From positions 22,893,772-22,957,771 of the forward strand of contig NC_081405.1 in assembly GCF_030272615.1 (NCBI RefSeq): a DNA stretch of 64,000 nt, in the 5' to 3' direction. The DNA is from Cryptomeria japonica. Its lineage: Eukaryota > Streptophyta > Pinopsida > Cupressales > Cupressaceae. A program made the position numbers and the translations under genes. Within the stretch, counting starts at the first letter, position 1. Every line of letters begins with the position of its first letter. This document shows, one piece after another, positions 22,671 through 33,143 of the stretch. The notes beneath the pieces are model-generated. The model did no database searches, had not been told where the DNA came from, and worked only from the letters and a program-made list of their open reading frames with translations.

Positions 22671-23512
22671 AGAAAAGGCATGTGTGTTAGGATTTTAAAA
22701 TTTGCAGAGGCTCTTCAAACCTCCAAAATCGCGCTATAAGAAGTTTTCAAACGCCATAAACCCATTCAAAACGCCCAAGACTCCAAAGGTAAAATCACGC
22801 AGAAGTAAATCGCCCAAACACTATCAAGACCAAGGATCAGATTTCACATTCGAAGAGAAAAGAGAAGCATTTTCAAGATACATCTCACAAAGAGCTTCTC
22901 AAGCCAGATGTTGTAATTAAATTTAATGTTTGTTAAATTAAATTATTTAATTTTTCAAATTGATTTAATGAAATGAAATTGGTTGATTGATCGCAAGACG
23001 TCATTGGAGAACCTGGAGAAAAACCTGAAATGCAAATCGAAGGAAGATCGCAATCAAGGCCAGGCGCTGAAGACTGAAAAAGAAAAAGATGTGGGAACGT
23101 GCTGCAAGAGCGAGAGAGAAACCAAACATTGGGAACCGTGCCGCTGAACAAAGATGAAATCCACCACTGGGACCAAAGACCAAAGAACATTCTGAATGCT
23201 GCAAGTTTATGCCTTCTCGAGAAAAAGCACACAGCTGGATTTAATTCCAGGAATTCAGTTTTAAAACTGAAACTGCTTTATTGTAAACTGCCTGTGGGTC
23301 TCGTGCAAGATATTTTTGTGGATAACTATTCCCAACCACCAAGAAGATTGGATAGACCTGAATTAAAGCCAAATAGTGGCAGGTAGTTGAGATATTTGCT
23401 GGTTGGATAACTGAGAATTAATTCGGCATGGGTTAAGGCTACCAGCTTCTGGAAGGCAGATCAGGATCCTTGGATGCAGTCCATCCTAGCCTTCAATTCA
23501 AAATTGTAATAT

Positions 23513-23520
23513 CTATAAAA
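23513..23520 (+). promoter_or_regulatory. LTR TATA box
   Basis: CTATAAAA followed by GGCAGAGGCC and GTTAGATAGTTAGA repeats, the same layout as at 14233 in the first large LTR. Confidence 0.65.
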
Positions 23521-24410
23521 GGCAGAGGCCTTTCTTTTGTAAAGGGTTAGATAGTGAGATGGTTAGATAGTTAGAGATTGTTAGATAGTTAGATTTAAGA
23601 GTTAGAATAGGTTAGATCTTAGCAGTAGCATAGAGATGTTGCAGAAATTGTTGTAATAGGCAGCTGAAATCAATATATAGACATTGAATTGGTGTTTATT
23701 GTCTTGTTTTCGTCCTGTTTGCATGGTTTCTCTCAGCATTTTAGATAGATCTTTCTATTTTGGGTGTGCAGGTATTTGATAGATTTAGGCTCATACCATT
23801 GAGGATATATTGATTGTGTATCCTTTTGTATGGTTAACCTGAGCCTTTAATTGTGCTTAGTTCAATTGCAGGTGTCCGTCTGAGCTGCGCCAGAATTGGG
23901 TGCTTAGCCGTGCGTTTCCAATCTGAAAATCTGCCAAGTCCCTTTGAAGATTGCACCATTCCTGCAAGGTTGTGAGCTATTCTGGCCAAGCAGGAATTGG
24001 TTATGTTGAATCCGTCTACCCACATACCCGTGTTGTTAGTTTTAGATCTCCTAACCCTTTCCTTTTGCTCTTTATTGCGTAATTCGAGAATCACAGCAGG
24101 CCAGTTTGTTGCAAATCGTAAGTCCCCTTGTGTTTCCAGCAAAAACACATCAAACCACTGAGTAATCCCACAGTCAAGACCTGACAAAAGAAGCCTTGAG
24201 GTTGTCCCCTTTGATCAAATATAAAAAATAGCATTAGGGACTTCCTTATCTCAAGAAAGGATAGGATACTCAGCTGGTTATTCTATTCTGTGTTAGCAGT
24301 ATGGAGTTTGCAGCAATGCGATTCCAGACACGTCAACAATATCCTATCACCATTTTCCTTAACCTTGTCACCCCTATCCTATGACTCATAGTTAACGCAT
24401 TCATTCACCA

Positions 24411-24555
24411 TGATAGAGAGCATGAGGGCCATCACAATAGGGTGCCCAAAAAGTCTATCCTTTATAGGCCCAAAGGCAGCACCCTCTGTACCCCTTTGGC
24501 CTCATGGGACTCCCCGATCTTATACAATGAGGTGGTATGCCTAGAAGGTAACCCC
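24411..24555 (+). repeat. Right copy of the repeat flanking the second LTR
   Basis: Partner of 20881-21055. The two copies are diverged but collinear. Confidence 0.55.
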
Positions 24556-24794
24556 AACACCATTCCCCTATTTGCAATCCTCTCTCTCTATCATGGCTGG
24601 AAATACTCAGAATATATGCAGATATACTGTTAGACATTGAGAACATATGCAGAAATATATTTGACATTCAAGAAGTCAACTATGGAATATAATTCGCCAG
24701 ATTTCTATTTACTGATTTATAAATAATTCGTAAAGTATTGCATCATAAATTATAAGAATGAAGTAATAACATATGTAGTTACAGCACTTTATAC

Positions 24795-25262
24795 CTGTGT
24801 TGCATGGGTACCCGTACCCAACCCCCTAGAACGCGTACCGGAGACTGGTACGCGTCTCCCATACCAGAGACTCGTCAGGAGACGTCTCTACACATAGGAG
24901 ACTCCACGTCAACAAACCCTCCCGCCTCCACCCTAAATAACACGCGCAAAAGTCAAAAAGTTTGTCGCGATGCATGGGCAGAAGCAAAAACCACCGACAT
25001 GAGCCCCATTTTCAAACATTTGTATGACATTTTGATTTGACTCATTTCACATTTGTGTACTTAAACTTCAAAGTGAATGTTAATTCTTGTTTTGAAAGTT
25101 CATTGTCATTATATTTTCAAATTTTCTATAAATTATTAAATTATATTTAAAAACAAATTGGTGTCTCCAAGTACCCTCGTCTCCTATTTTGAAAAAATAG
25201 GCGTATCAGTACTAGTACCAGTCTCCAACGTCTCCGAGTACCCCCGTACCCATGCAACCTTG
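24795..25262. mobile_element. hAT-type MITE, TSD CTTTATAC
   Basis: A 468-bp element with terminal inverted repeats CTGTGTTGCATGGGTAC (left) and, as the reverse complement of the right end, CAAGGTTGCATGGGTAC. It is flanked by perfect 8-bp copies of CTTTATAC (24787-24794 and 25263-25270). An 8-bp TSD and TIRs with GTTGCA fit the hAT superfamily. Internal arms are rich in GAGACGTCTC-like palindromes (for example around 24870-24900 and 25225). There is no transposase; movement would need one supplied in trans. Confidence 0.88.
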
Positions 25263-25437
25263 CTTTATACTAAGCAAAGAAATTCATACCAACTAGAGTG
25301 TTGGGTTGGACTGCTAAGAGGAATAATTAATGACTATATTAAATCAGAAACCTTCAATGATATTTGTATGATTGATTGATTGATTGATTCAATGAATTCC
25401 ATTGATTGGATGATTTGAGGTATTGGTGAGTTGATGA

Positions 25438-26225
25438 TGTTGAAGATTGGCAACATCAGTCATCACTTCCAGCCTGAGGAAGACAAATATGTAAGTGGCC
25501 TAATCAGTCTAATCAACTAAGAGAGAGTGTTGATGCTATGGTCGGATTCCTTCAGGCCGACATAGACAACATAAGGGTATTGTCAATATAATTATTGTGA
25601 TATAATAATTATATTGATAATATAGTAATTAAATTGATAATATAATTATATTATATTATATTGTGATACTATAATTATATTATATTTATTGTGATAAAAT
25701 TATTATGGATAATTATTGATAATATAGTAATTAAATTGATAATATAATTATATTATATTGTGATAATATAATTATATTATATTTATTGTGATAAAATTAT
25801 TATGGATAATTATTGATAATATAGTAATTAAATTGATAATATATAATTATATTATATTTATTGTGATTAAATTATTATTGAGAGATAATATAATTATATT
25901 ATTATGTGATAACATATTTATATTATTGTGATAATATAATTATATTACAATTATATTATATAATTATTATATTTATGAGATAATATAATTATATTATTAT
26001 GTGATAATATAATTATATTATCACTATATAATATTATTATATTATATGATAATATAATAATTATTATTATATTATTATTAATAATATAATTGGGGGCCAA
26101 CTTGGAAGAGTGGTGACCCTTGGTGAAGGGGCACCACCGATAGGTATAAAGGAAGAATAAATCTTCCTCTAAGGCAATTGATGATAGAAATAACATACAC
26201 AGAATTTGTATACCTCAATTCAACA
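25438..26225 (+). repeat. 5' LTR with internal fossil PPT
   Basis: About 90 bp inside the LTR is CTAAGAGAGAGTGTTGATG (25517-25535). This copies the PPT plus LTR-start signature of related elements. From about 25575 to 26085 the LTR is a dense array of ATAATATAATTATATTAT palindromes. A TATA-like TAGGTATAAA is at 26141. Confidence 0.85.
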
Positions 26226-26237
26226 TGGTATCAGAGC
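26226..26237 (+). promoter_or_regulatory. Primer binding site, initiator tRNA-Met
   Basis: TGGTATCAGAGC directly after the 5' LTR end CAACA. Confidence 0.92.
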
Positions 26238-27281
26238 AGCTCCGAAACCCGGGAAAGGCCCTGTAGATTTTTCATGTTTGACTTGCAAACCACTGTTCAA
26301 GGGAGAATCATTCTGGCCGGAATTAATAACAGAAATATGATCCCGTGCCTTCATGATTATATATATGAATAATGATTCATATACTGGAAAGTGACTTCAA
26401 TGATTCACATTGAGTAATTGGAATGATGCAATCAAACAATACAAATCTGATGTATATCTGATAACAGAGACAATACGGCAGTAATATGTCAAACAGCTAT
26501 CAACTGTTACAGTAAATAAATTAATGTTTACTAGAAATATCCAGTTCCTAACAGTAATCGAAAGTTTCAGATTACAAGATAATGACTAATACGACCTTGA
26601 CAAGAACAGCTGTGAAAGTTGAAATTAAAGGTGCGGATTGTATTAGGGAATATATGGCAGCATCTGTATTTGCAGCAGTGATTATATTATGAGGGCCATA
26701 CACATGACAACGATCATACAGGAGACGGTAAACACTCAGCAAATCCACAGCTCGTAAAAATTCAGGAAACAGCATACAAAGTGACGGTGAATGAAGATAA
26801 ATTTATCAATGACTTTATACGCAAATATGATGAGCCGATTTAATAATAAATAAATGGTGGCAGTCAAACACAATTGAAAATGTGATTTTCATTAATGTTC
26901 AATATACATGTAACACGATATGCAACAGGCAATATTTTTATGAAGGCATCGATTTGAAGGAAGAAAGATTGTAATTATCAAATCGATTTACCTAAGGAAG
27001 GTAATACACAACGCCAGTTCGGTATAACTGTTGGCATCGGATATGAGAATCTGAATTAAAACAAATCGCCTACTCATTACAGCGGTGCTGAACATATAAA
27101 AGGGGTCGATTAATTATAATCGACAAAAGGCAAACAAAAATATTGTATTTCTAATAGAGATGGATTACGTGGCAATCAATTTGACTAAATTATTAGTCAT
27201 AATACTTATTCATGAAGGTGTGTCTCTTCATGTAGGAAGAGAATTGAATGATCACGTCTTTTCTGAATATAAGACATGATT

Positions 27282-27315
<34 letters not shown>

Positions 27316-27714
27316 TATAATGCAGTTTTTGGTGGTGTATGAGAAAATAATGTTGAAGATATAATCATAATAAGAAAGAAAAGACTGTTGTGTGCATATG
27401 TGGCATAAACAATATAATTACCATCATATATAACTATATATATGTGTATACCATAACAGGGATAAATCGTTACCACCCTCTCAGCTGTTATAGCTTTGCA
27501 CTTGGGAACACAAGAGTGGAAGAGGAACATTGCATTTACCAGAGGCTGCCAGGGGGAATATCTTACAGCCTGATTCGTATGTTGTGAAATGCTCTCATCC
27601 TTGTTGTGCAAACTCTGCTGCTTGACATCATCCAGTTCAAATCATGGTCTCAGACTTTGACTACATTCATTCCCTGCGAAGCATGGCAGATTTGAAATCA
27701 GAGATGATAGAAAA
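26238..27714 (+). other. Internal region without recognisable gag or pol
   Basis: About 1.5 kb following the PBS. No CCHC knuckle, protease, integrase or RT motif could be found in any frame. It contains an (AT)n run at 27284-27312. Confidence 0.55.
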
Positions 27715-28020
27715 GTGGGTAATATCATTGAGATATTGGAGATGAACCCTGAGGAAGAAGCCGATCAGTTTCTTCAAAGAGGAAGAATCAGCATTCAAAG
27801 GGAGTCTGACAAACCAACTGAGCCAACCTTGGATGAGAAGGATAGGAGGTTGATGTTAGTACTTGAAGCTTCAGAGGGAGCAGCCAGAGGATCTGTTTTA
27901 TTTGATTTCCAAGGATCTTGGTCGCATTGGTTCAAAGGGAGTGGACCACGTCGAGATGGTTTCTTTAATGATCAACAATCAGAGGACTATGATTCATGGG
28001 ATGGAGCCCCATGCATGTAG
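27715..28020 (+). CDS. ORF of unknown function inside the element
   Basis: About 100 codons from a GTG-initiated or in-frame start; the first real ATG is at 27742. The product is acidic and charged, with segments MNPEEEADQFLQRGRISIQ and LVLEASEGAARGSVLFDFQG. No family is recognised. It lies about 90 bp before the RNase H remnant, so it may be a frameshifted or rearranged part of the polyprotein. Coding status is uncertain. Confidence 0.25.
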   Translation: MGNIIEILEMNPEEEADQFLQRGRISIQRESDKPTEPTLDEKDRRLMLVLEASEGAARGSVLFDFQGSWSHWFKGSGPRRDGFFNDQQSEDYDSWDGAPCM

Positions 28021-28107
28021 GCTGAAAGGCCTTTATGTTGACATCTAAGACATGATATTCATGGAATGGAGTGTCATGATACTTTGTGAGCTTGGAGTGA
28101 TGCAAAC

Positions 28108-28302
28108 TCCAACCTTGCATTTTATGATAAATCAAAACATGTGGAGATCAAGTATCACTATGTTAGAGACATGGTGGAAAGAAACGCTATTCAATTGAGA
28201 TACATTAGTACTGATGATTAGACGGCAGACATTCTCACCAAACCTCTCTTCAGAATAAAGTTTGTGTACTTTCAAGGTAAGCTTGATACGGTGGAGAATT
28301 AA
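28108..28302 (+). pseudogene. Copia RNase H C-terminal fragment
   Basis: Open frame with SKHVEIKYHYVRDMVERNAI, QLRYISTDD, then TADILTKPLFRIKFVYFQGK and the terminal stop at 28300-28302. This is the standard end of Ty1/copia polyproteins. One in-frame TAG interrupts it between STDD and TADILTKPL, where intact copies have Gln. It shows that a full pol once occupied this element. Confidence 0.85.
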
Positions 28303-28639
28303 GCCCTAGCTGAGATTGAGTCTCAGCATCATTGAATATTTATATTTTTTATATATGTATTCTTACCTTTAAAAGATGTTTAAAGTGTAATCTCTTGTTA
28401 ATGCATTTCTCTTTGAGAGAGACTTAAGGTGAAAGCCCTTATCTCCACCCCTTGATATGGTTCATGGTGGATGTCATGTGTGTGACGCCATGACAACATC
28501 ACGTGAGAGAGTCTGTGATGATTTCCTTGTACTTGTGTGTTTACCCTCTGGATGAGCCATGGTGAATATCATTGTGAGGTGACGATCTGAACACTTGTAC
28601 ATCTCACCATTATTGTGAGGTGACGATCTCACAATAATG

Positions 28640-28920
28640 GTTGATATCACGTGAGGTGATATCTATGAATAAACCATAATGGTGGATGCCAGGTGAGGTG
28701 ATATCTATGGATATGCCAAAATGGTTGATATCACGTGAGGTGATATCTATGAATAAACCATAATGGTGTATGTCACGTGAGGTGATATCTATGGATATGC
28801 CATAATGGTTAATATCATGTGAGGTGATATCTATGAATAAACCATAATGGTGGATGTCACGTGAGGTGATATCTATGGATATGCCATAATGGTTGATATC
28901 ACGTGAAGTGATATCTTTCC
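28640..28920. repeat. 42-bp minisatellite in alternating pairs
   Basis: About seven units of 42 bp. Each contains GATATCACGTGAGGTGATATC or GATGTCACGTGAGGTGATATC, and two versions alternate (CTATGAATAAACCATAATGG and CTATGGATATGCCATAATGG), giving an 84-bp higher-order period. It lies in the 3' untranslated part between RNase H and the PPT. The minus strand is open with 14-residue repeats such as DITSRDINHYGIS, an artefact of the period. Confidence 0.9.
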
Positions 28921-29403
28921 TCTCCACATATGGATGTAGCCGTTGTGCTCAAATCATCACAATGAGGTGATGTAACTTGTAAAGGTTAAGAAGGATTCCT
29001 CCCTAGAGGGAGTGTTAATGATGTAGCATCAATAGTAATCCTTCTAACCAGCTAAGACCAAATATGTGAATGGCCTATCGGCCTTGCATATTTGGTAATT
29101 CGATCATTCAAATTTAACCATACTTGTTATCTTAGCCAATTTTTTGTTATACATATCTATTAAGCAAATTAATGATAATATTACCAATCAATGTTAGAAT
29201 CGGTATTGATAAGCAAGTCATTGTTAATCTAAGGTCGGATCCTTCAAAAGCCCAGCTCATAAATTTGCAAGCAGTCTTTCGACTTTGCATATTTAATATA
29301 TGCCTCTCTTGTCCATGTTGAATCCACCCTATGAGAGTAGCCATTATGGTTGACATCTCGATGAGGTGATATGTCTTGTGCAACTGGAAGTGTACTCCCT
29401 AGC

Positions 29404-29413
29404 TGAGAGGGAG
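29404..29413 (+). promoter_or_regulatory. Polypurine tract
   Basis: GAGAGGGAG ends directly at the TG of the 3' LTR. Confidence 0.75.
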
Positions 29414-30012
29414 TGTTGAAGATTGGCAGCATCGATCATTACTTCCATCCTGAGGAAGACAAATATGTAAGTGGCCTAATCAGCCTAATCAACTAAGAGG
29501 GAGTGTTGATGCTATGGTCGGATTCCTTCAGGCCAAAATAGACAACATAAAGGTATTGTTAATATATTTATTGTGATAAAATTATTATTGATAATTATTG
29601 ATAATATGGTAATTAAATTGATAATATAATTATATTATATTATATTGTGATAATATAATTATATTACATTTATTGTGATAATATTATTATTGAGAGATAA
29701 TATAATTATATTATTATGTGATAATATAATTATATTACAACTATATTATATAATTATTATATTTATGAGATAATATAATTATATTATTATGTGATAATAT
29801 AATTAAGATTATATAGTATAATTATTATATTATATGATAATAAAATAATTATTATTATATTATTATTAATATAATTGGGGGCCAACTTGGCACAGTGGTG
29901 ACCCTTGGTGAAGGGGCACCACCGATAGGTATAAAGGAAGAATAAATCTTCCTCTCTTAGGCAATTGATGATAGAAATAACATACACAGAATTTGTATAC
30001 CTCAATTCAACA
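29414..30012 (+). repeat. 3' LTR of the copia-type element
   Basis: Matches 25438-26225. It also keeps the internal CTAAGAGGGAGTGTTGATG (29494-29512), here closer to a perfect polypurine tract than in the 5' LTR. Confidence 0.9.
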
Positions 30013-30017
30013 GATGA

Positions 30018-30659
30018 CTAAGTGATTGTTGATTAGATGATTGATCAGTGAGAAAGCAATCCTTGAATGCTTGAAATGATCTCTCCTTTATACTTTATTG
30101 GAGAAAGAGTCGCCACCTTTCATAGGAATTGAGGCACCACCTTTCATAGCAATTGAGTCACCACTTTTCATTGCTGCCCTTGAGAATAATATATTATTCT
30201 CCAAATTGATCTCCCTTCCCTCTCTCCCTCAAATGAACCTTCTCCCCTTTATATCTTCCCATGTGAGGAAGAGGTCACATCCCTTCATCATGCTTGCCCC
30301 TTGGCAAGAGACACAACCTATCACAATTTCCACCCTTTGAAATAGTACAACCTTTCATAAGTATTGCCCTTTGAAAGAGACACAACCTCATCTCTTCCCA
30401 TTCCTTTCTTCCTCCACTAATCCTTCATTGATTCCCATGCTTCCTTTCTTTCTTCCCCCCTCCTTATCTTCTTTCAAATGATCTCTTCTCCCTCTTATAT
30501 CTCATTTTTGAGAGAGTCACAACTCTTCATTCCATGCCTTTTGACAATTCATTAACTTAATTACATTTTAGTTATATTATATTATATTTTGATTATTTTA
30601 TGTTTTAATTTATTATTATTTTCTATTATTAAATCCTATCTCAAAATGGGGACATTACA
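30018..30659 (-). repeat. Older LTR-like DNA hosting the GATGA element
   Basis: The minus strand from 30659 starts TGTAATGTCCCCATTTTGAG, the same opening as the LTR at 31663-33143 (TGTAATGTCTCC). It runs into the 25438-30012 insertion and continues on its far side (25271-25437). Rich in ACAACCTTTCATA-type segments; no coding. Confidence 0.5.
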
Positions 30660-31108
30660 ATATTTATGTTATCTTCCTTACATACCAGATTTCTTTGGTA
30701 ATGTCATATGTTCGGAGAAGGGTTGTGTTTTTTTATTTTCACATTATGGAGACAAAGCATGAAATCTTAAAAGGACAAATTCATGTTATAAACATTACTA
30801 ATGGTGATTTTTTAGGTATCCCATATCCTTCGCTTTGTAACTGCCCATAAGGTATGTCATATGACTGCATACACAGGCTCTAATGCACTTTCATAGATCC
30901 TAAATTCCCATGGTTAAGTGAAAAAAGCTAAAATCATTTTTCTCATTGAGCATGAACTCAAAAATTTGACCTGCACTATATGATTTGCCTTGTCAACCCA
31001 GTCGTATGGCATTACTCTCCACAACCAGCATCATTTGCATTTATTAGACCTTCAGTCAATGAACATTCAAACTAATCATCCTGCACAAAAGGTTTCTTCA
31101 ATGGTAAC
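30660..31108. other. No gene seen
   Basis: AT-rich with no domain or repeat. It may be the 3' internal part of the minus-strand element whose LTR and PBS lie at 31651-33143. Confidence 0.4.
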
Positions 31109-31607
31109 TTATGAGTTTTCTTCTTTCAAGAATGTTCCTTCCGGCTTCAACTCTTTACTCCTCTCATTCATTTCAGTTTTTCCATCCAACTTATCTTTAA
31201 AACAATACCCTATACTACCTTGATTTTGACAATCCTCTAATTCATCATACTTAGAACCTATGTCTTTAGTAAAATCCTCAAGCCTTTTAACTTTTCCATC
31301 TCTAAGAGCATCAACTCCCTCTTGACTAGACACAATTTGACCTTCTTTTGATTCTAATTGAGATTCTGATTTGGACACCATTGCTTCTTTTCTTTTTCTT
31401 ATGTAGTACTTATCAAAAGATTCAGTGGTTTTGACATCCTCAGGTTCACCTGAGTATTCGTCAACAAATCTGATAATCTCCTCATTCGTAGGTATAATAT
31501 TTCCTGTCAGGCATAGATATTCACGAAATGTTAAGAGGATTCTTATACTTTTGATATTTTTTATACCATCTAGTAATTTTAGCGGCCGCATTGTCCTTTT
31601 CTTCCAT
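31109..31607 (-). pseudogene. Gag-like ORF next to a PBS, broken
   Basis: On the minus strand an ATG at 31607, 44 bp after the PBS, opens MEEKDNAAAKITRWYKKYQK. It hits a stop after about 28 codons, and a second frame then stays open to 31109. That part holds EEIIRFVDEYSGEPEDVKTT and a long hydrophilic Lys/Glu-rich tail without CCHC motif. Position directly behind LTR and PBS suggests a gag N-terminus, but I recognise no gag family. An unrelated ORF carried by the element is equally possible. Confidence 0.4.
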
Positions 31608-31650
31608 TCCCGTGATCAACCTAAGCACCCTACAGGCTGACAGAATTCTG

Positions 31651-31662
31651 GCTCTAATACCA
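31651..31662 (-). promoter_or_regulatory. Primer binding site, tRNA-Met variant
   Basis: The minus strand reads TGGTATTAGAGC, one transition away from the consensus TGGTATCAGAGC. Confidence 0.65.
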
Positions 31663-33143
31663 CTACAAAGAACCTTATCTGAAACTACTTTTCTCAACAA
31701 GAAATAATTGTTTCTGAGCTACCGTTTGTTCTTCAGATTATGGGTTTATTTGCTTGATATTATCAATTATCAACATAAAGAAATAGAGAATACATAACAG
31801 AACATAAATGCTTAACCAAATCATAACCTTCAGAGCTATTTTCAGAATCATTCAAATTGGAACTTGAATCAAAACAATTCCTGACCTGTCTCAGGTGGCA
31901 CCAATACTAAATTGCATTAATTTTCTCGCTGGTGGAGTATAGAGATATATTTGGTGTTGGAAGTCGCCAATAAGTTGTGATATGTGAAGAATGTCTTTAT
32001 TTGATACAACCGAAATGATCTTCTTCCAGCCAGTCCAAATACTGCCGGCTTAGCAATTAATCTCCATATCGCATCTCAAAGGACTCTTGCCTGCGATGAA
32101 GAAGGTTATCCATGGGCATCAAAATGCTTTGTCTTGGAAGTCGGATATGGCTCAGAAGACACCATTTGAATCATGGAAGTTGGTAGATTTTTCCAACAAT
32201 CTTGGGCAGCAAAAATAAGTCTTCCACGAGCTCTGTCAATACTCTAACTATCCATCACGGCAGCGATCAGCACCCACAGAAGGAAAACATCCCGTCAAAC
32301 ATTAGACCCATTAATCACAAAACTTTAGAAAGTTTGGAGCTTCCATACAATAGCAAAAGGATGCTGTCCACGGAAATTATTATATTCAAGCCATCCACTA
32401 ATAAAGATAATCAAATGCCTCCAAAAGTATATTTCCTATGGCAATTTTAAATCTTATCTCCCCCAATAATATTCAACTTCAATACATCTGACTCACTCCA
32501 TCTATTCCAATAAAGATATCCTTTGTTTTTCTTCCTTCCATCAAATAATCAATACCACAATTCATTGAATTGATAATATATATTCAGCCCTTATATTCTC
32601 ATGTCAAATTTAGGAAAGAAGCCAAAATAAAGAGTCGGGTCCCACAAATATTAGGCCAATATTCATCACAAACAGCAACTATTACATTCAGAATAAAATA
32701 TCTTTTATTTCCAATAGACTACCGCTCCAAAGAATCTTTATTTCTGAAACAAGAATAATCCTCTGCAAATTTGTCTCCAATGGAGACTTCACAAATTTGG
32801 CTCAGCTGTGAACTCCGCTGTGAATCCACTCCCAGGAAGAGTCGGGTTTTCGTCCAACCCTTTTGTCAACCCCTAAGGTTTTCATCTCCAGAAATCATTA
32901 ATCGTTTATCAAATCCAAGCATCCCTCCTACAACCCCAGGAACCTCCTTATAAATACCTCCACGAAACCTCTAGAAGATTAGGCCAACTGGAATTTTTAT
33001 TAATAAGAATCTTATTTTATTGTTTTATTATTATTTAATTAAATTAATTAATATTAAGTCATCATTTGAATATTTTATTAATTTTTTGACAACTTCATAA
33101 AAATCAATTTAATTTACTCACCTTAAAAATTGGAGACATTACA
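31663..33143 (-). repeat. 5' LTR of a minus-strand element
   Basis: The minus strand starts TGTAATGTCTCCAATTTTT at 33143. It has a TATA-like TATTTATAAGG (32947-32957) and ends against the PBS at 31662. The 3' end does not show a clean CA, so the inner boundary may be off by a few bases. Small open frames within are not supported as genes. Confidence 0.6.

Larger units (their letters stand above)
21142..24338 (+). mobile_element. Second LTR of the large-LTR family, different core
   Basis: 3197 bp, starting TGTTGTGACGTATTCACACA and ending CCAGACACGTCAACA. The first 250 bp match 10222-10480 closely (CACATCGCCCCAT, GCCTTTGCATGATGAGTGCT, GGCAGGCTCTGCTTGAGC). The TATA region and the end also correspond to the first copy. 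The centre differs: instead of the GAATTTCGCTC palindrome it carries a GGTCCGAA/TTCGGACC repeat (21690-22670). No TSD is visible: GGGGT precedes it and ATATC follows. No coding domain is present; the 95-codon frame at 23099-23386 lies within the LTR and resembles nothing known. Confidence 0.8.
25438..30012 (+). mobile_element. Copia-type LTR retrotransposon, TSD GATGA
   Basis: 5' LTR 25438-26225 and 3' LTR 29414-30012 share start TGTTGAAGATTGGCA and end CCTCAATTCAACA. Perfect GATGA flanks lie at 25433-25437 and 30013-30017. A tRNA-Met PBS and a polypurine tract are in place. The inside is about 3.2 kb, of which only an RNase H C-terminus is recognisable, so most of gag-pol is gone. The LTRs differ in length (788 and 599 bp) because of AT-rich expansions. 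Confidence 0.92.

Noticed and set aside
23099-23386. 95-codon frame in the second large LTR
   Set aside because: Lies inside an LTR, no domain; not supported as a gene.
28610-28927. 105-codon minus-strand frame with 14-residue repeats
   Set aside because: Consequence of the 42-bp period, which is a multiple of three; no start context or homologue.
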